Below, piece by piece: positions 50,701 through 61,504 of a DNA stretch of 64,000 nt (its first letter is position 1; each line of letters begins with the position of its first letter). The DNA lies in contig NC_087391.1 in the NCBI RefSeq assembly GCF_963675165.1, positions 825,001 through 889,000 of the forward strand, read 5' to 3'. Below the pieces are notes generated by a model. It saw only the letters and a list, made by a program, of their open reading frames with translations, was not told the origin of the DNA and ran no database searches. Source of the DNA: Halichondria panicea. Lineage: Eukaryota; Porifera; Demospongiae; Suberitida; Halichondriidae. The translations under genes and the position numbers were made by a program.

Positions 50701-52525
50701 TCAATAGTATGAGTATTGTAGGCTTGAGGACAATGGAGATTGTTCAATGCAACCGTAACCATACACTATGTTCCCCATGCAACCGTAAGCATGCACTGTG
50801 TTCCCCATGTAACCGTAACCACGCACTGTGTTCCCCATGCAACCGTAACCACGCACTATGTTCCCCATGCAACCGTAAGCATGCACTGTGTTCCCCATGC
50901 AACCGTTCCCCATGCAACCGTAAGCATGCACTGTGTTCCCCATGCAACCGTAAGCATGCACTGTGTTCCCCATGCAACCGTAACCACGCACTATGTTCCC
51001 CATGCAACCGTAACCATACACTGTGTTCCCCATGCAACCGTAACCACGCACTGTGTTCCCCATGCAACCGTAACCATGCACTGTGTTCCCCATGCAACCG
51101 TAACCATACACTATGTTCCCCATGCAACCGTAACCATACACTGTGTTTCCCAAGCAACCGTAACCACGCACTGTGTTCCCCTCCCCTCACAGGACATCAG
51201 CTCACACTGTCAGAGAACCAACGTCAAGGTCATGGGCATAATGGACGCCATGATCATGAAGCAACTCGACAAGGTATGACTCCAAATGCATTTTGTAACC
51301 TTTTGAAATGCCTGTCCAGTGATGTGTTAATTAAACCAGTGATTGCTTCCGGCGAAGAAGCATTGACTATTATAGTTGATGATTCGCCTGTTTTTATAGC
51401 TAACTGTGACTGCTCATAACTTCAGATCGAATCGTGCATTTTTACAATCATTTTGTAGCCCTTTTAAAGGCCTAGATCTTTAGTTGAATCGTGTGATTGT
51501 CTTATGATTTGTGTATTGTTCATGTGACCCAGTGGGAGGCCAAGAGTCCAGTGCCGTCAGTGCCGTTTAAGAACCTGGTCAAACAGATTGTTAAGCTACA
51601 CGATAACTTGGTGGACATTCTCCCCTCCGACCTCTTGCAGGTGAGGACACACTACATGAGTACATGTACATGTAGTTGTACCTCTGTAGCTAGTTGTACA
51701 TGTGTACTGCAGAGCTAATTTGTCTGCTAATTAAAATCAATTACACCCCCATCACTCCCCAGAGGAGGAATGCCAGGGTCAAAAGGTCACTAATTAAAAC
51801 TCTATTTCCCTACCTTGTCTGTATGTACATGTATAGCAATGTTGTACGTTGCTTTAACAGACCCACCCCCCTCAAACTCAACGCCCTATTACCAATATAA
51901 GACTCCCAACGCCCACGCCCACCCCAGCCCACATGTTATACATGTGCAAAGTATGTACCTACATGTATTCACGGCCCACCCTACCACCCACGCACACACA
52001 CACAGGCACTGTTTGCCGGTATAGAGCAGATGTTCACTAGTCACCTCCGTGAGAAGCTACTGGTCCTCGGCATCTCCAACAATGGCAGCACACTGCACGG
52101 GTGAGTGAGTTACTAACAGCTGCCACTCACCACATACCTTATTGTTATAATATTCATTGTTATAGCAACGGAATATTCATTAACTTTACGGAGTGCTTTA
52201 TGTGCTTTCATTATGCATAGTAGCTAGCACAACAAGTGTGCATCATAGAGCTTTGTTTAATGGGGCAGTACTTGAATTGTGTCATATCATCAGTTATCTA
52301 CATGTATCAATAACAAAAGAATGTTGAGCTGTCAGCTCAAATTACTGACATCACAACATGTGAGCAGCTGCCCTTGCATTCTACCATGTACGAGTAGACC
52401 TCTCTTATTCTTATTGCAGGATTGTGAATTCTGAGCTGAGTCATTTCAAAGGTTCCCTGAGCTCTCTGGAAGATGTGAAAGCATTTGGAAGCAGTTTATT
52501 TGATGTGTGGACTGGACTCAGATAG
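44764..52525 (+). CDS. VPS54: VPS54, GARP complex subunit
   Basis: Sixteen exons splice in frame: 44764-45518, 45899-46280, 46500-46757, 47078-47148, 47580-47870, 47920-48178, 48249-48298, 49136-49215, 49306-49411, 49461-49566, 49613-49700, 50395-50516, 51193-51273, 51533-51640, 52006-52100 and 52420-52525, for 985 residues (human 977). The N-terminal part matches family landmarks (LDVIEVHLAHQISQRSDLFF, QTQPNIQSLLAASDFVGAL, TTQEVLTQELQGVHALRHLG). The C-terminal region matches the VPS54-like domain (LGAGAMTAVGLKTITARHL). From the family: VPS54 joins VPS51-53 in the GARP complex that tethers endosome-derived vesicles at the trans-Golgi network. The start ATG lies just upstream of the first conserved block. 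Introns 7, 11 and 12 carry a minisatellite, a foldback element and another minisatellite respectively. Confidence 0.94.
48299..49107 (+). repeat. 29-bp minisatellite filling VPS54 intron 7, each unit with a donor-like site
   Basis: About 28 near-identical units of GTGTGTGCTAGTGTACTCGC followed by TGCACTAAG. The true exon border reads CTAAG|GTATGTGCTAGTG, and every repeat junction reads ACTAAG|GTGTGTGCTAGTG, so the array looks born from the 5' splice site. The pyrimidine-rich acceptor ending AATAG at 49135 is outside the array. Confidence 0.95.
49832..50137. mobile_element. Foldback inverted-repeat element, about 306 bp, in VPS54 intron 11
   Basis: Two arms of about 140-150 bases are inverted copies with few mismatches. 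They begin GGTATACC...AAGAGTATATGATAGAGAG, pass through CAAGCTTGGAATTTGCACAC, and meet around 49990. RNA from either strand would fold into one long hairpin. No clear target duplication was resolved. It may be a distinct MITE family. Confidence 0.85.
50745..51182. repeat. 30-bp minisatellite in VPS54 intron 12
   Basis: About 14-15 units of CCCCATGCAACCGTAACCAC then GCACTGTGTT, one unit truncated near 50900. Because 30 is divisible by three, several frames on both strands stay open; none looks like a real protein. Confidence 0.95.
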
Positions 52526-52631
52526 CATTTTATAGGGTTAACTTATTATATATATATAATCATATAACTTTGTGCAATCGTTGTTTCTTCGTGTGCAGAA
52601 AGTATTCTACACTATTCTCACCATAATTATA

Positions 52632-52865
52632 CCGTATAGTGTGAAATTTTCGAGGTACCTATGTTTCGTGGAATGGCCTCTAAAAGCCTTTCATTGAATA
52701 ATTTCGTGAGTTGACTGCTTACCAGAAGTCACACCTTTAAATCTCTTCACGTTATAGCAGATAATTCTAATTTAAAGACAATTTTTGTGGACTTAATTTT
52801 TGTGTAGGATTACTAACCCACGAAATCAGCGAAAATTAAGCCCTTGAAATTTTCGTGCTATACGG
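52632..52865. mobile_element. MITE family A copy 6
   Basis: 234 bp flanked by TA (52630-52631 and 52866-52867). Ends CCGTATAGTGTGAAATTTTC and inverted GAAATTTTCGTGCTATACGG. Its interior resembles the copy at 18352-18572 (GGCCTCTAAAAGC, TTAAATCT). It lies between the convergent VPS54 and PP1 3' ends. Confidence 0.85.
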
Positions 52866-53248
52866 TAGTTCAGATCGAGAGAGCTGGCATGTGTTTACTG
52901 TTACTACCGGCATGCATGTGTATATAACGCAACATACATTGTATAGGGAAATACAGAAGCCCCACAAATGACTCCTTATTTGTGGGAGGATTACATTCAT
53001 GTCGCCATGGGAAATCAACATCATTGCATGGTGTCATTAATCTCATTCTTTATACATAGCAGCACATTTTTGTCAAACACACAAGATATACATACATCAC
53101 AATCGTGCAGAACTATTGATATAAACCACAGAAATGAGATATAAAAGGATGTGCTGTGTCATATACACATATACATAGGGCAATACATTCTTGCGCTGAC
53201 AATAAAAAGGCTAGCAATTATACTAACTTCATAGCTATTAATGTCTAC

Positions 53249-54205
53249 TCATTTCTTGGAATTCTTGCCTCCACTCGTTCCTCCGAACAGCTTTCTTCTG
53301 TCACTGGCAGGCTTGAGGATTTGAAACGAGCACATGAGGCTCTCGTCCACGCTCATCATCGACCCAGCGTTGTCAAACTCACCACAGTAGTTAGGGGCAG
53401 AGAACAGAGTCACCAGCTGCCTCTTAGCAAAGAACTCGTAGCCATCCTCAACCACTTGGTGAGCCCGGGTGATCAGATCAAAATCATTCTTGGCCAGAAA
53501 CTTGGAGACAATCTCAGGTCCAAAAGTGAAGGAAACTCCACGATCGTTTTCACCCCACCTTGCCGTTTCTTTGTCGGGGTCGGCCCAGAGGAGGTCACAA
53601 AGAAGGCCTTGATCGGGGACATCGGTGGGACGCATGACGCGACGAATTTGCTCCATATTGTGCAAATCTGGAGAGAGCCCGCCATGACAACAGAAGATCT
53701 TCTCGTCGATAACAGCCGCCACCGGAAGACAGTTGAAACAATCAGTAAACGTCTTCCACAGACGAATGTTGTACCGTCTCTTGCATTCGTCATAGAAACC
53801 GTATATCCTGTTGATACTCGCACACTCGTGATTGCCCCTCAAAAGAAAGAAATTCTCGGGGTACTTGACCTTGTAGGCCAAAAGTAGGCACACCGTTTCG
53901 AGCGACTGTTTCCCACGGTCCACGTAGTCCCCCAAGAAAAGGTAGTTGGCTTCGGGTGGGAACCCTCCATACTCAAACAAGCGCAGCAGATCATAATACT
54001 GGCCATGAATGTCCCCGCATATTTTAAGGGGGGCCTCTAGCTCCAGGAGAATGGGTTGACTCAGGAATACCTCTCTCGATTTCAAACAAAGCCCGCGGAT
54101 TTCGGCTTCAGTAAGCTGAACGTTCTTGCCAGGTCTTGAACCACGCACATCCAGTAGCCTCTGTATGATACTATCAATGTTGACCTTGTCCACTTCTGAT
54201 GCCAT
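53249..54205 (-). CDS. PPP1C: Protein phosphatase 1 catalytic subunit
   Basis: A single open exon of 318 codons from ATG 54205 to TGA 53249. All metallophosphatase motifs are present: GDIHGQ, GDYVDRG, LLRGNHE, then [10 protein letters not shown] and the distal [15 protein letters not shown] with [11 protein letters not shown] (beta12-beta13 loop with the toxin-sensitive Cys region). The RVxF-binding surface sequences typical of PP1 (LWADPD and the MCSFQILKP end) are seen. The C-terminus ([14 protein letters not shown]) is shorter than in vertebrate isoforms and lacks the TPPR CDK site. It removes phosphate from Ser/Thr under control of many regulatory subunits. An upstream donor (CAGAG|GTAAGT at 54376) and acceptor at 54214-54213 suggest a 5' UTR intron. 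An intronless coding region among intron-rich neighbours suggests an old retrocopy that gained a leader. Confidence 0.95.
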   Translation of the reverse strand: MASEVDKVNIDSIIQRLLDVRGSRPGKNVQLTEAEIRGLCLKSREVFLSQPILLELEAPLKICGDIHGQYYDLLRLFEYGGFPPEANYLFLGDYVDRGKQSLETVCLLLAYKVKYPENFFLLRGNHECASINRIYGFYDECKRRYNIRLWKTFTDCFNCLPVAAVIDEKIFCCHGGLSPDLHNMEQIRRVMRPTDVPDQGLLCDLLWADPDKETARWGENDRGVSFTFGPEIVSKFLAKNDFDLITRAHQVVEDGYEFFAKRQLVTLFSAPNYCGEFDNAGSMMSVDESLMCSFQILKPASDRRKLFGGTSGGKNSKK

Positions 54206-54213
54206 GGTAAACC

Positions 54214-54375
54214 TGTACAAAATACACAAAAAATTGTTTAGAAACCTATTAAATTAAAAATGCTGTATGAATCATTGAATGTAGGCTTGTTTTAATAGCG
54301 CTTGTAAGCTTCTCTAACTTCTAGAGTGTAGGCTACGCCTGCTGCAGCTATAGCTAGTAGTAGTTTACTACTTAC
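54214..54375 (-). promoter_or_regulatory. Likely 5' UTR intron of the PP1 gene
   Basis: On the minus strand GAG|GTAAGTAGT at 54376-54375 is a strong donor, and a T-rich tract ending TTGTACAG at 54213 is a good acceptor, 8 bases before the start codon. Confidence 0.6.
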
Positions 54376-54376
54376 C

Positions 54377-55009
54377 TCTGTACGTAGCTCTGTTTGGGTT
54401 CCAAAGCTTGGATTCTCAAGAATGAAGATTGCTGACAAACCCACCCCAAATTCGGTTAATCAGTTTACTAGATCCCGCGTCACAATTAATTTTTTAATGC
54501 ACAGAAAGAGGGGCGGGGCTGATCTGTCCTTTTCATGACGTCATCAGATTCTGGTGTTGTGTTGTTGAGCTTGTTGTAAATCATGTAAATTATTGCTCAT
54601 TCCTAACTCTTACTTCAACACTGCATGTATAAACAACAGATACGTAAATATCCCGACCACAAGAGAAGGCCAGTGGTGTGAGTGGGAATAGAGTCCACTC
54701 AACCACGCCATGTTTTGCTTTCGCTCAAGAGTGTTGTAGAAGAGGTGAAGAGACAATGTTACATTATACAGAATTGAATTCCAAGTATTACAGGAGAGGA
54801 TTGTGTGTACATGTACGTACCACCGTACCAATGAACATTTATTATTCGTTCAACACTATAATTACAATGTGCACAAAGCACCTCTGAAAACATGAACAGA
54901 GGATACGATAGAAAGTGATAGAAAAGAGTAATATAAAGAGAGAATAGTTGTTAAACAACGACAACCATGATTATAATCATACAAATTTCCTAGTACAGTA
55001 GGACAGTTC
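54377..55009. other. PP1 upstream region and RhoGEF 3' flank, with a dispersed repeat fragment
   Basis: This holds the PP1 promoter and the 3' UTR of the RhoGEF. At about 54703-54805 lies a stretch similar to 19847-19975: both contain CCATGTTTTGCTTTCGCTCA, then AGAAGAGGT and later GAATTCCA...TATAGGAGAGGA-like sequence. It is probably an old dispersed repeat. No other gene was recognised. Confidence 0.45.
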
Positions 55010-58000
55010 TTATACAGGGGATTCATATAAAGGCATTTCTGGGTCAGAGTCTTGACTTCCCCCTGAGCTAGATGACGTGGGTAGAATGGGTGACGTTGCC
55101 TCAGGCGTTCTGCGAGACTCTATAGTCAGGTGAGAGCGTCGCTCATCGGGTAACGGTGACCTTCGAAACGAAACATTGCTACCAGACGACACCCTCTTCA
55201 TTGACAATCCATTACTAGGGGACGATCTTCTCATCAATATTCCACTACCGGATGATGTCCTCTTCAAAGTGTCGTCTAAATCGCCCAGCATGCTACCAGA
55301 GGAGGTACGATGGAGTCCCACCTGACTGGCACTGCGAGCGTTGAGATCCACGAATGTACTGGGAGAGCCTGGGGCTATTGAGCTGCTGACTTGACTAATA
55401 GTGTCCTCAGAGTAGAGAGAACTAGACGATACCTCCGAGGTGTTGGAGGTGATACTGACTAACGAGCCGGGACGAGAACGACGGGATCGTGGGAAGTCAA
55501 GGCTTGTACGATATCTCATCGACATGGTGTGACGAATCGAGTGTCCGAATGAACGTCCAATGGTTGCCGAGCGACCAGGGCCGGCAGCCATGAGGGAAGT
55601 GAGTTCTCGAGAACCGTGGCGCTCCAAATTCTTGTCTGTGGAGACAAATATAATATTAGCAATGAGATAACAGAACTAGAAACAATGCACAAAATAGCAT
55701 GTAATTCAGAAAAATCTCATTGACATTTGTAATGTAGATCGAAGTGCATATATAATTATAGGATATACTACAATTATATCATGTGACTATCTTGTACCTT
55801 TTAGCTGCAGCATGTGACTAAAGAAGAGGTCCCAGATGTCCTGCACCCAAGTGTTCTTCAGGTCCACAGAGTCGGCCTGGAAACAGAGAGACACCTTCTT
55901 CCCTGAGAGTGTGAACCGAGTCGGGTGACCTTCGACAGTTTCTCGCAGTACAAAGTCCTTTGTCTGTGGGAGGAGGGAGGGGCGTCTTTGTCATAGCTAG
56001 ACAATATGTACAGTATTTATATAAACAAATTTAACATTCCACATTATTGTCATAGCAAAACTCTCCCACCAAAAAATTCCAAATAGCTGTGATATTAGAC
56101 TCATACAGTAGTAGGCTGCGGGATATTAATGCACATACACATGTACGTAGTAGTTGGAGAACGAGACGAACAGAGAATGGCGAAGTTTGTGATCACAACC
56201 AATTAACACTAAAAGCATAGGTATACAATGTACATAGATGTACTAGCTACCCCTCACCATATAGTGGTCCTTGTATTCAAACACCTCATCAGAGCCGGCG
56301 ATATCTTTGGAGTGCTTCAGCTTCTTCCTCTTAGCCAGGATAATGGTGGACTCAAACAGAAACACTCTCCGCTTGTGTTTGGTCATCTCCACCAGAACCA
56401 GGTCCCCCTGTCTCAAGATCTTCCCTTGATCATCAATCCTCTCCTGAGGGAAGGTGGGGCAATTGAATTATACATTCCAAAGAGGACAGGTATTATAATT
56501 ATGTGCAAGTCAACACAATTAGTATTAATTAATAAATAGTTGAACTTACATCGAAACCTTTGAGGCACTCGACGGCGAGGAGATCGTTGCCATGACGGAG
56601 AATGAAGTCAGTCATTTTTTGGGCTTCCTGAAATTACAAAAAGCACCATAGGTAGTCATAACTACTGCCAATATCAACAACACACGCTATAGGAAAACTC
56701 CTAGTAACCAGTGAAAACAAACAAATACCAATGACAATAACATGCCTATAGTGCTATGTGCATGTTGGTTAAACATTCGAGATTTCACTATGTTGTTTTC
56801 TAGCTCAAAATTTGGTAAAAACAGTGGCACCCAAAAAGTTAAAAATTATAATTATGGTGAGCTCATCGCATGTAAATGTACCTCTAATTATTGTAAAGGA
56901 GCTATAATTTTATATTTCCCCTCACCTTCAACTTGTCATAGTACTCCTTGAGTTTCCCGGCCAGATCAGACTTGACTGAGTGTTTGATAAGGTCCTTGAG
57001 GAACAGCTGGTAGCGAGCCATGCGTTGGAATGGCTTGATGAGATACGAGCCCAATACAAAGCTGTCATTCAGTCGCTTTGATGTCATCTGTAGGTACACA
57101 TACACAAGAGATTAAAGCAATATTTAGATCAAAAACAATCACTAGCTGATATGCCTTTCAAAGGGCTATATACAAAATGCATCGTTAACACTCAATGTTA
57201 GGCATCAACACATAGGTGAAGCACAACACAAGCTCAATAGCTCTAGTACGAGCTCTGTACAAGCAAGGGTCATATATAGGATACACAAGCTATACATTTA
57301 TAAGCTGAAAATTATAGGCATGGCAATAAATGGGGGGGGGGGGTCAGCTCACAGCAAAGAAGGTGTGGCCTCCCTCGTTCATGAGTTTCGTCTGCAGGGG
57401 CATGTTCTTGAAGTACTGGCAATAGTTGAGCAGGTCCTCTTCAAACATGAGGAAGATCTCCCCCAACTTGATGGGGCACTTGCGACACGACTCTAGCAGC
57501 GGGAAGATCATCCTGTGATAGAGCATGCATGAGGGTAATGTACGTGGACAGCTACAATCACGTAATAAATATAATTATATAGTTACATGCAATTATCGAA
57601 TGGCAATGGACTTTATAGCCAGTGTCTTTCAAGCGGTCATAACTCGAGGTTTGGAAATTCCGTTCAAAAGTAAAATGTGCATTCAATAGCTCTACTACAT
57701 GTATGCCTAATAGCATTGTTTACCTCCAAAATGTTTGGGCCATTTTTCTGAAATATGCCTTGGTAAAATTTGGGTCCGACAAATGTATGATCTAACACAT
57801 AATGTGACGTGGAAGAACTCTTTTTTTTTCATTGAGCTATAAGAACGCGCGTTTAAATTTTGAATCAGATCTCCCAAACTTGTGATGTTATGATGCTGCA
57901 ATGCTACAATCAAACACTGTATTCCAATTGTCAATTGATCAGTATACAGTACAAAATGAATAAGTTGCCACTTGGTACGCAAAATCTCTTTCAATTTGAC

Positions 58001-61000
58001 ACTGATATACTGGTACTTTCTGTTTGGTATTCTTGTGAGACTAATAAATGTTCAGGATTAGAGTTCATGTTAATATTATTTTAATGTCAGACGTATGTAC
58101 AACTTGGGCGAAACTTGGGCAAAAAACGTACAGCAATAAACTGAGTTCTTTAGGATTATAATCTACTTATTATGAAGGTGTACTCACTGTCTATTAAACT
58201 CGAGCAGCTTCTGTATGTTAGAGAAGATGAGGTTCCTCTTCCCGACCAGGTTGCGTGGCAACTCGTCGAGGTTGTCCATGGCCGGCATGTACTCCTTCAC
58301 CACCCACTCCAGATCACGGATGTAAGTCATCTCTGTCTGAATGAGCTCCTCCATTAGCTTCCTATATAAGGGGGGTGGGGGTAATCACATTACTAGGAAA
58401 TCAGGTGGTTAGGTAATGTGTACATGTCATGGCAGAGGATGTTTTGACATGTAGTACGCGAATCGCTACAAGATCAGCTAGTGTAATGGGCCCCGCACAT
58501 GCCATCACCTACTACTGTAACTAGAAATGAAATACAGTTGGGTGTGTGTCCGTGTGCGTACGTGTGTGTGTGTGTGTGTCCGTGTGTGTGTGTGGTGGAG
58601 GTAATCGAGGCTAGCTGACTAAGAAACCACTACGTACAAAGGACAGTTTAAGGTGTAATTACAGTACACAAAACACAGGACGTGCAGTGCAACAATGTCC
58701 GCATTGACAGTACTGCACGGGTTCATTACAAAGAACACTAATGAAATCTTTGTGAAGCACACTAATGATATCTTTGTGATGCACATGACAACCTTACAGA
58801 GGCAGTGAAGCTCTTTGAAGTTCAATCCAAAGGATGTTTAGTCAACTAAAACATCACTGAAACGGTTTGTGTTTCGGCTATAAAAGGTCTCAGTGTACAC
58901 ACACTCTGTTTACTACCGGCATGTGTACACAAGTGCTTGAAGGCTCACCTTCTGTGTTTAGCATTCTTGGTCTGAACATTCAGGTCACTCTCGCTACCAG
59001 GGCAAGGGAGCAGCTCCACCTGTGTGGGTCACATGACACTGAGCGACTGACAGTATAATAATTATATACATCACCTACAATACAGCCACAAAGATGGACA
59101 TTAGAACAACAATTTTCAACTGCCGAGAAGATCGATCTGCTGATAGTGCTATCGGAAACAGTGCAACTAGCTACTACTACTACTCACTCTCTCTTTCAAG
59201 ACTTCTGGGGTTACTTTCTCGGCAGCTACCGGCGGTTTCTCGACGGCCTCATCTCCCACCACAAACGTGGGGCCAGAGGTTTCCGTGGGACCAGAGATGT
59301 CCTTCTTTGAGAGGTGTTGGCGTTTCAGAGTCGGGTACTCATTCTTCTCGAGTTCTTCGAGCATGTCTAGTAGACTGATTTGTGGGTCACCATCCACTAT
59401 CTCTATACTCTTCGCGGGGGAGGAGGGGAGGGAGGGGAAATCACCTATGCAGGGGGTAGAAGAAAATATAACAATACTGTACATGTGTACGTACGTAAAA
59501 CGGCTATTGTCTATTGCCTGTTCGAATACTGGTAAACAACGCAACTAAAAATAGATACATGTACGTACTACACATGATAGAAGTACTGTACTTGTCACAT
59601 TGTAATCAAGTATCGATGTACAGTGTGAGCTCTGCCCTAAGGGTCCTAGTATTATTTATAACTCACGTGTACCTGCGTCTAGTCTCCCAGCTGCCGTCTC
59701 CACAGCTGTCTCTACACTCTGTAGCAGTAGTAAGGCTTTGTCCGCCCCCGTGTCGTAATGTAGGGACCCTCCAGACGCCGTGCTCTCTTGGTGTACCAGG
59801 TGGTGGTTAGAGGACACACCCATCTCAGGGGAACTTCCGTCACTACCAGTACTCCTGTCCAATAGGAGCTCCTGGCTCTTACGTCGTTCTACCACCATGT
59901 CTTCAATGAGCTGACAAGTATAATCCACTCTCTCTCCTATATCAGTGACTCGGTTGCACGTAAACACGCTCGTGTCTCGTATCCAATGACTATCGGTTTT
60001 CTCTGAGAGTTCGAGGAGCTCCTTGAGATTGTCCGCAGTGGGTCGAGGGTGTGTAGCTAAGAATTGTTGGACTAGGTCTTTGGCTTGGATAGGGTCAAGG
60101 CCAGTTGTGTCAGATAGAACCACAGCTCCTTCAATGGTCCAGGTAAGGGCCTAAGTTAAATGTAACAAAAATTGAAACTACAATGTCAGACTAGTATTTA
60201 TAGGCTGCTGACTGACAGGATATAGAGTTTAGATTACAAGCACTTCTAATTTTCTATGGTTGCACGATATTCTAGGAATGGTAAGTATCTGATAATTCTC
60301 GGAGAGATTGCAGTATTTATGCATTATGAGTTTCCTGTGTTTATGTATATGTATGAATAGAGGAATCAACAACTAATGAATATGATTGGAGAAGAGGCCG
60401 TAGTGTCAAAGAACGCATAACTATTGTTATTGCAGGAAATTCAACCAATTAACAGCCTAGCTAGGTACTACCACAGTACTGTACGAGTGTAATTTACAGG
60501 TATCAGAGAACAGCATCTACAATACTAATACCAATAGTAGGAAATCACGACACGAGTACCACGATAGTAATTATCCTCTGACGTTGAGTGTGGGCATCTA
60601 TATCCGCCCACTCTCAACGTTATTGCAGAGGCTAATTGCTAAATCGAGGTACTCGTGTCGTACCTACCTCCTCTGGTAGAAAATTCAACCCAACAGGCCT
60701 ACTCCACATACACATACACCCACCTTCTCTATGAGTTTGTGCAGTCTAACTGAGTCACGAAGGGTCTTCTTCCTCTGGCCTAGTTTGTCTTCAAAGCCAG
60801 TCATGAAGGTCCGTATCTTGCCCATGAGCCCGGTCACGGTCTGCTGGTTAGTGTGAGGGTTTTGCTCCAACTCAGAACCATTCTGAACTATCACGTCCAC
60901 TCGGCCCATGATTTGCTGCAGTCATGTGATAATCACATGTACAGATCAACTAATATGTAATGTACACTGCATTGTGCATATGTATGACTTCACCTCACAC

Positions 61001-61469
61001 TATATTAGAAACTAGATGTTGTCATAACAACATTGTAAACAGTAATAGACACCTCATTTCAAGCTACCCTCAGAACAACTACAGACTGTACAATCAAAGG
61101 GACCTATCTATATAAGGAGACAGGGCGTGGACGGTATTCTGGGCAATCACAACACAAGTAGTTCATTGTAGCAACACACTTAGTGCTTTGATGTACAGTA
61201 TGATAACCAACCTGTACATACACAGCAATAGGAAAAGCCCTGTGCAATGTTTCTGTAACAGTATACCTGACAGTGTAAATGCCTCCTCATACATTATGTT
61301 GCTATAAGCTAGGATCTTACTTGTGTGGAGTTCTCAAACTGTTTCAGTTCGGCCATTAGCGTCTCTGCCACGTCTAGACTCTCCCCCAACTCGGTGTGAG
61401 TCTGGAAGAACTCCTCAGCGTACTCTTCAAACCACTCAATCAGCTGCGTGTGTGTGTGTGTGTGTGTGC

Positions 61470-61504
<35 letters not shown>

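Noticed and set aside
50701..51419. Long repetitive ORFs on both strands
   Set aside because: They are produced by a 30-bp minisatellite in a VPS54 intron, and the flanking VPS54 exons prove the true frame.
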